A stretch of 64,000 bases of DNA from Vreelandella piezotolerans (GTDB lineage Bacteria > Pseudomonadota > Gammaproteobacteria > Pseudomonadales > Halomonadaceae). The position numbers and the translations under genes were made by a program. Within the stretch, counting starts at the first letter, position 1, and every line of letters begins with the position of its first letter. Location: positions 2,728,001-2,792,000 of the forward strand of contig NZ_CP048602.1 in the NCBI RefSeq assembly GCF_012427705.1, in the 5' to 3' direction. Below the pieces are notes generated by a model that searched no databases, had not been told where the DNA came from, and saw only the letters and a program-made list of their open reading frames with translations. Below, piece by piece: positions 43,793 through 51,696 of this stretch.

Positions 43793-45865
43793 ATGGCACT
43801 CAGCACCGGACTGCACTTTACCGTGACGCTACCCGGCGTTGACGACGTGGCCGTGATCGACTTCACCCACCGTGAAGCCCTCTCCCAACCCTTCGAGCTA
43901 ACGCTGAACCTGGCCAGCCGCGACGGCAGCCTCGATGCCGCCGAGTTACTCGACCGCGAGGCCAGCCTCACGATTTGGCAGGATGGCGAGCCACTGCGCC
44001 GGGTACACGGCATCGTCAGCGAGTTTGGCCGGGGCGACCGCGGCCACCGCCGCACGTTTTACTCGCTGGTACTACGCCCCGCTCTATGGCGACTCTCGCT
44101 GCGCCACAACTCGCGCATCTTCCAAAAGGTCGACCCGCTGACCATCATCAATACCCTGTGCGACGAGCGGGGCATTACCGACGTAGCTTTTGCCGTGAAC
44201 CGCGAACTGCCGGAGCGCGAGTACTGCGTGCAGTATCGCGAGACCGACCTGGCATTCATCGAGCGCCTAGCCGCCGAAGAGGGGCTCTTCTACTTCCACG
44301 AATTCGAGGAGAGCGCTCACCGTCTGGTGTTTGCCGATGATCCGCAGGTGCTCGCTAACCTGGGCGCACGCAGTTACCACAACCGCGCTGGGGGAACGGC
44401 CCCCAATCGCCATGTTCGCAAACTCAGCCACACGGCAAGAGTTGCCGCGGCCATCGCCACGCTAAAAGACTACAGTTTTAAAAAGCCTGCTTACGCACAA
44501 CGACATGAACACCTGGGTCGCGATGTAGAAAACCATGGGCAGCAAGTCGATTACGAACACTACGACTACCCCGGCCGCTACAAGCAGGATGCCTCCGGTA
44601 AGCCCTTCAGCCGCATTCGCTTGGAACAGCTGCGCCGCGAGGCGATCGTCGCCAGTGCCGAAAGCGACCTCCCCGAACTCGCTCCCGGCCTGCGTTTCAC
44701 ACTGACAGATCACGATACCGACAGCCTCAACCGCGACTGGCAGGCCATTGACGTCCATCACGTCGGTGAGCAACCCCAAGCGCTGGAAGAGGATGGAGTG
44801 ACCCAGGGCGATGCCAACGGCATGACCCGCTATTACAACCACGTCACGCTAATCCCTGGCGATACCCCCTGGCGCGCCACACCCAACCCCAAACCTCGTG
44901 TCGATGGCCCGCAAGTCGCCTTCGTGGTGGGCCCAGAAGGTGAAGAGATCCACTGCGACGAACACGGCCGTGTCAAGGTCCAGTTCCCCTGGGATCGCTA
45001 CGCCGAACCCAACGACACCGCGAGCTGTTGGGTACGCGTGGCCCAGGGCTGGGCAGGCGGCGGTTACGGCAGTATCGCCATTCCCCGCATTGGCCACGAG
45101 GTGGTCGTATCGTTTTTAGAGGGCGACCCGGACCAACCGCTGGTCACCGGACGCATCTACCACGCCGTGAACACCGCCCCGTACCCGCTGCCGGAGCACA
45201 AGACCCGCACGGTACTGCGCACCCAGAGCCACAAGGCCGACGGCTTCAACGAACTGCGCTTCGAAGACGAAGCGGGCGAAGAGCAAATCTGGCTCCACGC
45301 CCAGAAAGACCTGGAGCTGCTCACCCTTAACGACCGCACCGAAGAAATCCGCCACGACAGCTTCTTGAAAGTTCAGAACGACCGCATCAGCGAGATCGAC
45401 AACGACGACCATCACACGGTGCACGGCAATCGCTTTGAGCACACCGAGGGCCAGCAGCACCTCACGGTACAGGGCACGCTGCACGTCAAGGCAGGTCAAG
45501 CGTGGCTTAGCGAAAGTGGCCGAGAGCTGCACATCAAGGCAGGCCACAAGGTGGTGCTGGAAGCCGGTAACGAACTCACCCTGAACGCCGGGGGCAGTTT
45601 TCTCAAGCTGGACGGCGGCGGCGTGACGATGGTCGGCCCGAAGGTGCGGGTCAACGCAGGCGGCAGCCCTGGTAATGGTTCAGGGCAGGCGGTTGAAGGC
45701 CCGCTGCTGCCGGGGCGGGCAGTGACGGAAACACATGAACGGGTTAATGCGCTATCCCAAGAGGCACTGCTGACGACACAGCTCAAGGTGCCGGAAGTAT
45801 GTGAAGAGTGTTGGCTGAAAGCGCTCTCTGAAGGCCAGAGTGCTATCCCTGGGGAGCCATCATGA
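43793..45865 (+). CDS. vgrG: Type VI secretion tip protein VgrG
   Basis: A 690-residue VgrG. The gp27-like base (residues 1 to about 360) includes FTVTLPGVDDVAVIDFTHREALSQPFEL and VQYRETDLAFIERLAAEEGLFYFHE (as neighbouring conserved pieces). The gp5 OB-fold follows at about 380-455 (DEHGRVKVQFPWDR, WAGGGYGSIAIPRIGHEV). The beta-helix needle runs to about residue 625, and a short tail of about 60 residues has no recognisable toxin domain. AGGAGGGG precedes the ATG. No other type VI structural genes are in the window, so this is an orphan cargo locus. The next gene is a DUF4123 adaptor with a four-base overlap. Confidence 0.96.
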   Translation: MALSTGLHFTVTLPGVDDVAVIDFTHREALSQPFELTLNLASRDGSLDAAELLDREASLTIWQDGEPLRRVHGIVSEFGRGDRGHRRTFYSLVLRPALWRLSLRHNSRIFQKVDPLTIINTLCDERGITDVAFAVNRELPEREYCVQYRETDLAFIERLAAEEGLFYFHEFEESAHRLVFADDPQVLANLGARSYHNRAGGTAPNRHVRKLSHTARVAAAIATLKDYSFKKPAYAQRHEHLGRDVENHGQQVDYEHYDYPGRYKQDASGKPFSRIRLEQLRREAIVASAESDLPELAPGLRFTLTDHDTDSLNRDWQAIDVHHVGEQPQALEEDGVTQGDANGMTRYYNHVTLIPGDTPWRATPNPKPRVDGPQVAFVVGPEGEEIHCDEHGRVKVQFPWDRYAEPNDTASCWVRVAQGWAGGGYGSIAIPRIGHEVVVSFLEGDPDQPLVTGRIYHAVNTAPYPLPEHKTRTVLRTQSHKADGFNELRFEDEAGEEQIWLHAQKDLELLTLNDRTEEIRHDSFLKVQNDRISEIDNDDHHTVHGNRFEHTEGQQHLTVQGTLHVKAGQAWLSESGRELHIKAGHKVVLEAGNELTLNAGGSFLKLDGGGVTMVGPKVRVNAGGSPGNGSGQAVEGPLLPGRAVTETHERVNALSQEALLTTQLKVPEVCEECWLKALSEGQSAIPGEPS

Positions 45866-46725
45866 AAGCGAATGCTCTTTTCCCCTGGCAACATGGTGAA
45901 TCAGAACAGGCAGCGGAGGTATCAAGCTATGTTCTGGTTGAATTAGCGCCTCTACCGGTAATCTGCCGTTCGACACTCTTCAACGACATGGCTCAAGATA
46001 GCCGGTACTGGTCGCTCATCAAGGATGAAAGCCAACCTCACTTGCAACGCGAAGGCCCATGGTTACTGCAGTTAAAGCAAAACAAACTCGAGGCACTGTC
46101 CACGCTGGATGGTATCGATTGTGCGTTACAGAGTTGGATCGAAAGCCCTCTGTCTGGGGCGGAATTGGCTATTCACATGGCTCCGGCAATGGTGATGGAA
46201 AACTTGAACAAGCAGCGTTCTCTGCTGCGTTTTTACCTGCCTGATGTCATCACTCAACTGCATCGAGATGCTCAAGGTAATCCAGAGAACCTCCTGTTCG
46301 CAGGTGTAAATCGCTGGTGGTATCGCAACGAAACGTCAGGTTGGACGGCTCTGGAAGGTCGCGCCCCGCTCGCTAAGCATACACCTTGGCGCTTGTTAGT
46401 CGATGACGCACGTTGGCGTTCATTACACGGTGACCCAGAGGTAATGCAGCTGACCAGCGAGTTGGTCGATTTTTCGCCTGCCTTGTTCACTGGGATATGT
46501 GGTTGCGAACGTCCACGGCATGTTGCCAAGGCACTAGTTCAAGCGGACAGCCATGGATTGACTGCCACTGCCGACCGGCGAACATATGTGTACATACAGC
46601 TAAGCGAGGGAGAAGGTGCCTGGGCTGCCGAAGAGATGAAAGCTCTTTTACAGCGAGCAGCTAAAAGCGAAGCCCCCTTGGCTGATTTGTTGGTGGCTGC
46701 TCATCAGCAGGCTGAAGAATGTTAG
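45862..46725 (+). CDS. DUF4123-type effector-loading adaptor
   Basis: A 287-residue protein in the position and of the type of DUF4123 adaptors (Tap/Tec), which load a cognate effector onto VgrG. The N-terminal 130 residues show the usual weak pattern (YVLVELAPL, FNDMAQDSRYWSLIKDE, GPWLLQL, WIESPLSGAELAIHMAP, LLRFYLPDVITQL), with a less conserved C-terminal half that probably recognises the effector. The start overlaps the vgrG stop as ATGA. It is more AT-rich than vgrG, which marks the junction between the conserved tip gene and variable cargo. Confidence 0.82.
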   Translation: MKANALFPWQHGESEQAAEVSSYVLVELAPLPVICRSTLFNDMAQDSRYWSLIKDESQPHLQREGPWLLQLKQNKLEALSTLDGIDCALQSWIESPLSGAELAIHMAPAMVMENLNKQRSLLRFYLPDVITQLHRDAQGNPENLLFAGVNRWWYRNETSGWTALEGRAPLAKHTPWRLLVDDARWRSLHGDPEVMQLTSELVDFSPALFTGICGCERPRHVAKALVQADSHGLTATADRRTYVYIQLSEGEGAWAAEEMKALLQRAAKSEAPLADLLVAAHQQAEEC

Positions 46726-47195
46726 TTCGTTGGGCAATAAGCCGCTATATGCGTCTGATACCTGTTTGGCTTCAGGTAGTGTTGGCCACTTTGGTTATTG
46801 TATGGCTTGCATGGAGTATGCTGTTGAGTCCATCAATAAGTGGCTCTTTAATAGGACATAATCATACGGACAGGCCCATTGGCAGCTTCTGGCTAGATGG
46901 CAATTGGGGCGGAAATCTATCCGCTTACTCTGGCGGTTTGTATACAGGGGGTGGTACTACCTGCTGCTGGTCTTTTAAAGGAGATTTTGTTGAGGCTGCA
47001 TGGATTCTAAGTATGACGGGAGAGCAGAAGCGTCAGGGAATTGAGGAAGAGAGACATAGCGTAATCCTCCCCCTGCCAGCGTATAGCCGAGAAGATCAGT
47101 ATTTGCATGTCCACTTTCTCTCTGACAATCAAGTCGAACTTGCTTGGAGTCCAAACTTACAATCTCCGCTTTCTGAGCGACTCCGAGACAAGTAA
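46719..47195 (+). CDS. DUF3304-like putative T6SS immunity protein, copy 1
   Basis: A 158-residue protein with a short basic N-terminus, one membrane helix (about 15-35) and a periplasmic domain. That domain has the DUF3304-type pattern GHNHTDRPIGSFWLDGNWGG, then GGTTCCWSFKGD and DQYLHVHFLSDNQVELAW. DUF3304 proteins are commonly found next to DUF2235/Tle1-type effectors and are taken as their periplasmic immunity partners. The start overlaps the end of the adaptor gene. It is a tandem duplicate of the gene at 47259; the first 20 residues differ at only one position. AT-rich. Confidence 0.78.
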   Translation: MLVRWAISRYMRLIPVWLQVVLATLVIVWLAWSMLLSPSISGSLIGHNHTDRPIGSFWLDGNWGGNLSAYSGGLYTGGGTTCCWSFKGDFVEAAWILSMTGEQKRQGIEEERHSVILPLPAYSREDQYLHVHFLSDNQVELAWSPNLQSPLSERLRDK

Positions 47196-47258
47196 TTTAT
47201 CTAGAATCGACAGTCAGCACTGTTCGGAATTTATTATGAAAAAAAGGAATCAATTACC

Positions 47259-47720
47259 ATGTTAGTTCGCTGGGCAATAAGCCGTTATATGCGTTTAATC
47301 CCTCTATGGCTTCAGGTGGTATTAGCTGGAATAGTCATGATATGGCTAGCCTGGAGCATGCTTTCTAATACGTCTAAGAAAGGAAGTTTGGTTGGATACA
47401 ACCATACTGATCGTCCCCTAGGTAGATACTTTGTAGATGGTAACTATGGCGGTAATGGAGGAACAACCTGCTGCTGGTCTTTTAAGGGGGATACTGTCGA
47501 GGTGGAATGGATTTTGAGCGTGACGGGTGAACAGAAAAGGCAGGGCTTAGAGCAAGAAATCCATAGAGTCACTATGCCTATGCCCGAACATAATAAAACA
47601 GACCAGTATTTGCATGTTCATTTCCTGTCGAATAATAAAGTTGACTTGATTTGGAGCTCTAACATCAGGTCTCCAAAGCTAGACCAGTACCGTAGTGAGG
47701 AGGAAAGACGCGATGAATGA
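47259..47720 (+). CDS. DUF3304-like putative T6SS immunity protein, copy 2
   Basis: A 153-residue paralogue of the preceding protein with the same design: N-terminal anchor helix, then GYNHTDRPLGRYFVDGNYGG, GGTTCCWSFKGD and DQYLHVHFLSNNKVDLIW. Relative to copy 1 it lacks about eleven residues around the NLSAYSGGLYT loop and has drifted in the C-terminal third. Its end overlaps the effector start by eight bases, so this copy is the one tightly coupled to the effector. The region is clearly AT-rich compared with the genes on either side, a sign of recent transfer or exchange. Confidence 0.78.
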   Translation: MLVRWAISRYMRLIPLWLQVVLAGIVMIWLAWSMLSNTSKKGSLVGYNHTDRPLGRYFVDGNYGGNGGTTCCWSFKGDTVEVEWILSVTGEQKRQGLEQEIHRVTMPMPEHNKTDQYLHVHFLSNNKVDLIWSSNIRSPKLDQYRSEEERRDE

Positions 47721-49506
47721 AGAAACATTAGAAAACCTTCAGGCGTTCAATTCTCGTAACAAAGGTAATAATTACATCGAATTTGGAGCTGATTGCCGTA
47801 AATTCTTAGATATGGGGTTTTTCTTTGATGGAATAAACCGAAACATTTCTGATGATGTTTTAACTGGTAAAGTTAGTAATATATCAGCGATGTTTGAAGC
47901 CCATTTGCGTGAGCAGGATGATCACGTAGGCAATGCTTTCCGTAAGCATTATTACTCCGGTCTTGGAACGTCTTTCGACTCCAGCCTATCAGATGATGTG
48001 GTGGGTGCTGCGCACCGCTTTCCTGGCGAAGCCGTCGGAACGGGCGCAGGACAGCTACGTTCCAGTGGCGCAGATGCCGCAAAAGAAGTTCTCTCTGGTG
48101 GTGGTTCGGGGCGCTGGTACGAGGTTTTTGGGCGTTCATTTAAAGTATCCATCACTCAACCCTGGAACTGGATAAAATCGGCTCGGGATGCCGCTATTCG
48201 CACGGGTATTGAAGCCGCTGCACCTATCAGGGACACTTCCATTGCCGCTAACCTGTTGATGAGCGGGAGTCACACCCGCCTCTCCTCCGCTGTTCGCGAT
48301 TTCCACAACAGCGTTGCTGATGTTAAGCAACACAGTGAGCTACCGTTGGCCCGAATACGCGTCTCTGTCTTTGGCTTCGATTTTGGTGCCGCCATGGCTA
48401 AAGCATTTGTACGGCGGCTTCTGGATGAAGTGTGCGATCAGGATGGCGAACGTTTTGTTTATCAGGACAGCGATGTGGAGGTCGTATTTGTAGGCTTGTT
48501 GGACTGTGTGGACCGTACACATGCCGAGATGGGGCCGTTGGATTGGTTTCACCCGTTGACCCCGGTGCTTGATGATGGTGGTGAGCTTCACCCAGGCTGC
48601 CAGCGGGCACTGCATTTGATCGCCGCTCACGAGCGCCGTTTTTATCGCCGCTGCCGTCCGCTCGGAGTGGAAAATTCGCAGTGGCATGAAGAACTGTGCC
48701 CCGGCATTAGCGAAGATATTGGCGGTGGCCTAGTAGCCGACGAACAGAAAGCTAGCGCAGAATTATCGCGTGCCGCCCTGCACCGCATGTATCGCCGTGC
48801 CACTATTGCTGGCGTGCCTTTTCCGCCGCTGGACACGCTGAGAGAACAGAACGAATTTACTGCTCAACTGTTTGAGCTAAATGATGAAATCGAAGGCTAT
48901 TCATTACCCGCTTTGGCCCGCCACTATCAACGATATACCAATTCTCGACGCAGTCCTACAGGTGAAAACTTTCGCTTCCATACCCTGGTTTATCTGGCCT
49001 GGCTAGCGCAACGTTACCGCGACTATCAGGACACACTGGCTGCTCTAGAAGCACGCGAAGATGCGCTGCCTAACCGTTATTACCATCGCACCATTGGCTC
49101 ACTGGTGGCGTCTATCTCAGGAGAGCAAGAAGAGTGGTCACTTCAGAGGGCGGAGCAAGCCGAGATTGATGCAGCTATAGACTCATTAAAGCAGTCTTGG
49201 AGCTGGCTCGAAGATGTTGACAGCGAGGCGAGGGATATACGTCGGCGCGAACGTTCATCAGACAGGAATACCTATTTGCATGCGCGAGCGACGCTTCGTC
49301 ACCACTCGCAATTAGCTAACAGGTGGTATCAGTGGACAAGGGAAGAATCGCCACCTGAGCTACCCGAGCCAGTAGGGCTGCTGTTTGCTTATGGATTGCA
49401 TGACAAGCAGCCCGAAGAGATGACTTATCGAAATCGACAACCCTCACAGCTTGTTGGTGGTTACAGGTTTATAACGTGGCGAGGGATTGATCAACCTGAA
49501 GAATAA
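47713..49506 (+). CDS. Tle1-like (DUF2235) T6SS effector with an altered nucleophile elbow
   Basis: A 597-residue alpha/beta-hydrolase-like protein of the DUF2235 type used by type VI phospholipase effectors (Tle1). Landmarks are the N-terminal FFFDGINRN (about 36-44), the elbow FGFDFGAAMAKAF (220-232), GLLDCVD (261-267), HLIAAHERRFYR and the CPGISEDIGGG loop (329-339). In Tle1 the elbow is GxSxG with a catalytic Ser; here the position is Asp223 (GFDFG). The usual VHSDIGG is ISEDIGG. The enzyme may therefore be inactive as a lipase or work differently. GAGGAGGAAAG sets the ATG at 47713. No signal peptide is present, as expected for a VgrG-delivered toxin. Confidence 0.82.
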   Translation: MNEETLENLQAFNSRNKGNNYIEFGADCRKFLDMGFFFDGINRNISDDVLTGKVSNISAMFEAHLREQDDHVGNAFRKHYYSGLGTSFDSSLSDDVVGAAHRFPGEAVGTGAGQLRSSGADAAKEVLSGGGSGRWYEVFGRSFKVSITQPWNWIKSARDAAIRTGIEAAAPIRDTSIAANLLMSGSHTRLSSAVRDFHNSVADVKQHSELPLARIRVSVFGFDFGAAMAKAFVRRLLDEVCDQDGERFVYQDSDVEVVFVGLLDCVDRTHAEMGPLDWFHPLTPVLDDGGELHPGCQRALHLIAAHERRFYRRCRPLGVENSQWHEELCPGISEDIGGGLVADEQKASAELSRAALHRMYRRATIAGVPFPPLDTLREQNEFTAQLFELNDEIEGYSLPALARHYQRYTNSRRSPTGENFRFHTLVYLAWLAQRYRDYQDTLAALEAREDALPNRYYHRTIGSLVASISGEQEEWSLQRAEQAEIDAAIDSLKQSWSWLEDVDSEARDIRRRERSSDRNTYLHARATLRHHSQLANRWYQWTREESPPELPEPVGLLFAYGLHDKQPEEMTYRNRQPSQLVGGYRFITWRGIDQPEE

Positions 49507-49515
49507 AGTCGACAA

Positions 49516-49951
49516 TTAATACCCTTTCCTAGCCAACCACGCTTTCAAGAAAGCAATTTCACTCTCTTGGGCGGCAATAATGTCCTCGGCCAGTTGACGA
49601 ATTTCGTCATCTTCGCCGTGCGCCAGCACAATTTCTGCCATGGCGATAGCGCCCTCATGGTGTGGAATCATGCCCTGCGCAAAGTCCACGTCGGGTTGGC
49701 CGGTAAACGCCATATTCATATCGTTGTGCATGCGATCATTTGCGGCTCGATAAGCGATAACAGCAGGGTTGTCGCTATGGGTAGCGCTGTGCTCTCCCCC
49801 ATGCTGCTGATGGCCGCCATGCCCCTCTTCTGTGTGATGGTGCGCATAGCTATTCGAGGAGATTAAAAAAGCCTGACAGCAAACAAAGGCTCAGTACCGG
49901 CATCACACGTGGCTTTGCAGACACCGCCCGAAGTGCAACATAACGAGACAT
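49516..49951 (-). pseudogene. DUF305 (CopM-like) secreted protein gene, broken by a one-base frameshift
   Basis: The reading frame opens at the ATG at 49951 (AGGAGA ribosome binding site) with a signal peptide, MSRYVALRAVSAKPRVMP then VLSLCLLSGFF, and runs into a stop at 49850-49852. If the run of six T (plus A-run 49865-49870) had five, the frame would continue into LISSNSYAHHH, a His-rich stretch and the DUF305 core (FAQGMIPHHEGAIAMAEIV) to the stop at 49516. The intact product would be a secreted metal-binding protein of about 144 residues. The downstream part alone, from Met at 49731, encodes 71 residues without export signal. Sequencing error, true mutation or phase variation cannot be separated here. 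Confidence 0.85.
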
Positions 49952-50111
49952 AGACTTCTCCTGATGAAGGAACGCGTGATCGCGTGTCACAACCATTAAC
50001 ACTTACCAATAAAGCCGAACGAAGTGTAAAACCTATAGGCAGCCCACAGGTCAATATGGGCTAAGTGCGTTACTCTGTTAAACAATCTTTTTCGTCATTC
50101 ATGGAGTCAAT

Positions 50112-50606
50112 ATGGATTGGAACCCTGCTTACAGCTGGCTGGTGCTCGCCTTGCTGTTGAGTCTTGCCGAACTGACCTCGGGCGCCATGGTGCTGCTGGC
50201 GCTCGGCATCGCGGCGGCGCTGACCGCCGCCGTCACGGCATTGGGGCTATCGCTGCCCTGGCAGTTGCTCAGCATGGGCATCTTTGCCGGCGTGATGGTG
50301 CCGGTGGGCGTGATGGTGATTCGGCCACGCTTCTCCCCCAAAGGGGTTGCCTACGGCACCACCGGTACCGGCGTCGAAAAAGGCAACCGCTATACCACGC
50401 TTTTACGCGAGTATGATCAGGCCACCGGCATTAAAGTAAACGGCGATTTTTTCCGTTTACGTGTGCTCGAAAGTGGCCAAACCGAGCTGCCCGAAGGCAC
50501 GCAGGTCGTGTTCAAACGCTTTGAAGGCACGACCGCGCTGGTCACCTTAACGCCATCCGACACGGATGATCGTTCACGCGCCACCCCCAACACCCAGGAG
50601 TCTTGA
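50112..50606 (+). CDS. NfeD family membrane protein (YbbJ-like)
   Basis: A 164-residue protein with two or three N-terminal membrane helices (residues about 8-75) and a C-terminal OB-fold domain at about 85-150 (GTTGTGVEKGNRYTTLL is near its start, then FRLRVLESGQTELPEGTQVVFKRFEG). This is the short NfeD form that pairs with an SPFH/stomatin protein and probably modulates its membrane scaffold. The stop is one base before the ATG of the SPFH gene, so both are one operon, matching ybbJ-qmcA of E. coli. Confidence 0.9.
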   Translation: MDWNPAYSWLVLALLLSLAELTSGAMVLLALGIAAALTAAVTALGLSLPWQLLSMGIFAGVMVPVGVMVIRPRFSPKGVAYGTTGTGVEKGNRYTTLLREYDQATGIKVNGDFFRLRVLESGQTELPEGTQVVFKRFEGTTALVTLTPSDTDDRSRATPNTQES

Positions 50607-50607
50607 C

Positions 50608-51657
50608 ATGGATTTACCGATAAGCCCCGGCCTACTGATTAGCCTGATCATCGTCGTCATCGGCATTTTGATCATTTCGAAAGGCTTGGTGATCGTTCGC
50701 CAATCGGAAGTGATGGTGATCGAGCGTCTCGGCTCTTTTCACCGCGTGCTGGAGAGCGGTATCAACATCATCATTCCGTTCATCGAACAGCCCCGCGCCA
50801 TCACTATGCTGCGCTATCGCAAAATGGGCGAGGAGTACACCGCCATCACCACCGATGAGACCCGCATCGACCGCCGCGAGACGGTGATGGATTTCCCCGG
50901 CCAGCCCGTGGTGACCACGGACAACGTCACCGTGCGCATCAATGGCGCGCTGTATTACCAAATCATCGATCCCAAGCGGGCGGTCTATGAAGTCGAAAAC
51001 ATGAGCCAAGCCGTCGAGGTATTGGCGAAAACCACGCTCCGTTCGGTGGTCGGTAAGATGGAGCTGGATAAACTGTTCGAGTCCCGCGCGGAGGTCAACA
51101 ACGAGATTCAGGCGGCGATGGAAGAGCCTGCCTCCAAGTGGGGCGTCAAGATCTCCCGGGTGGAAGTGCAGGATATCGCCATGCCGGAAGAGGTCGAGTC
51201 GGCCATGCGCCTACAGATGGCCGCCGAGCGGAAGCGTCGCGCCACCGTGACCGAAGCCGAGGGTGAAAAATCGGCCGCCATTGCCATGGCCCAAGGCCAG
51301 CGTGAATCCGCCATCTTGAATGCCCAGGGCGATAAAGAGTCTGCCATTCTGCGCGCCCAGGGTGAGCAGGAGTCCATCAAGCTGGTGCTGAGCGCTATTG
51401 GCGATAGCGAAGAGAACAAGCGCACGGTGGTAGGTTACCTGCTTGGCCAAAGCTATATCAAAGTGTTGCCCACCATGGCGAAAGACGGCGAGCGCGTGTT
51501 CGTGCCGTATGAGTCTTCGGCTCTGCTGGGCTCCATGGGCATGTTCCGGGAAATGGCAGGCTCCCCAGAAGACACCGTGTCTCATCATTTAAAAAGCCGC
51601 TCCGGTCAGGAAAGCGGCTTGAGAAGTGGCATCGTCGGTGGTGCCAGTAGCAGCTAA
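50608..51657 (+). CDS. qmcA: SPFH/stomatin family protein (QmcA-like)
   Basis: A 349-residue membrane-scaffold protein. An N-terminal membrane helix (about 8-28) is followed by the SPFH domain (about 30-200: VMVIERLGSFHRVLESGINIIIPFIE, then DNVTVRINGALYYQIIDPKRAVY). A coiled-coil repeat region comes next (about 205-275, AAERKRRATVTEAEGEKSAAIA, then QGDKESAILRAQGEQES). E. coli QmcA has 305 residues; this one carries a longer C-terminal tail. It forms large membrane assemblies with protease FtsH/HflKC or NfeD. The ATG at 50608 follows AGGAGTCTTGAC directly after the nfeD-like gene. Confidence 0.92.
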   Translation: MDLPISPGLLISLIIVVIGILIISKGLVIVRQSEVMVIERLGSFHRVLESGINIIIPFIEQPRAITMLRYRKMGEEYTAITTDETRIDRRETVMDFPGQPVVTTDNVTVRINGALYYQIIDPKRAVYEVENMSQAVEVLAKTTLRSVVGKMELDKLFESRAEVNNEIQAAMEEPASKWGVKISRVEVQDIAMPEEVESAMRLQMAAERKRRATVTEAEGEKSAAIAMAQGQRESAILNAQGDKESAILRAQGEQESIKLVLSAIGDSEENKRTVVGYLLGQSYIKVLPTMAKDGERVFVPYESSALLGSMGMFREMAGSPEDTVSHHLKSRSGQESGLRSGIVGGASSS

Positions 51658-51696
51658 CGCGTTACGTATTAAGCCACTGGCACGGCACTACTCAAC

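Noticed and set aside
49863..50054. A 63-codon minus-strand frame upstream of the DUF305 core
   Set aside because: It is in a different frame from the signal peptide and the DUF305 core; the broken DUF305 gene explains the region better.
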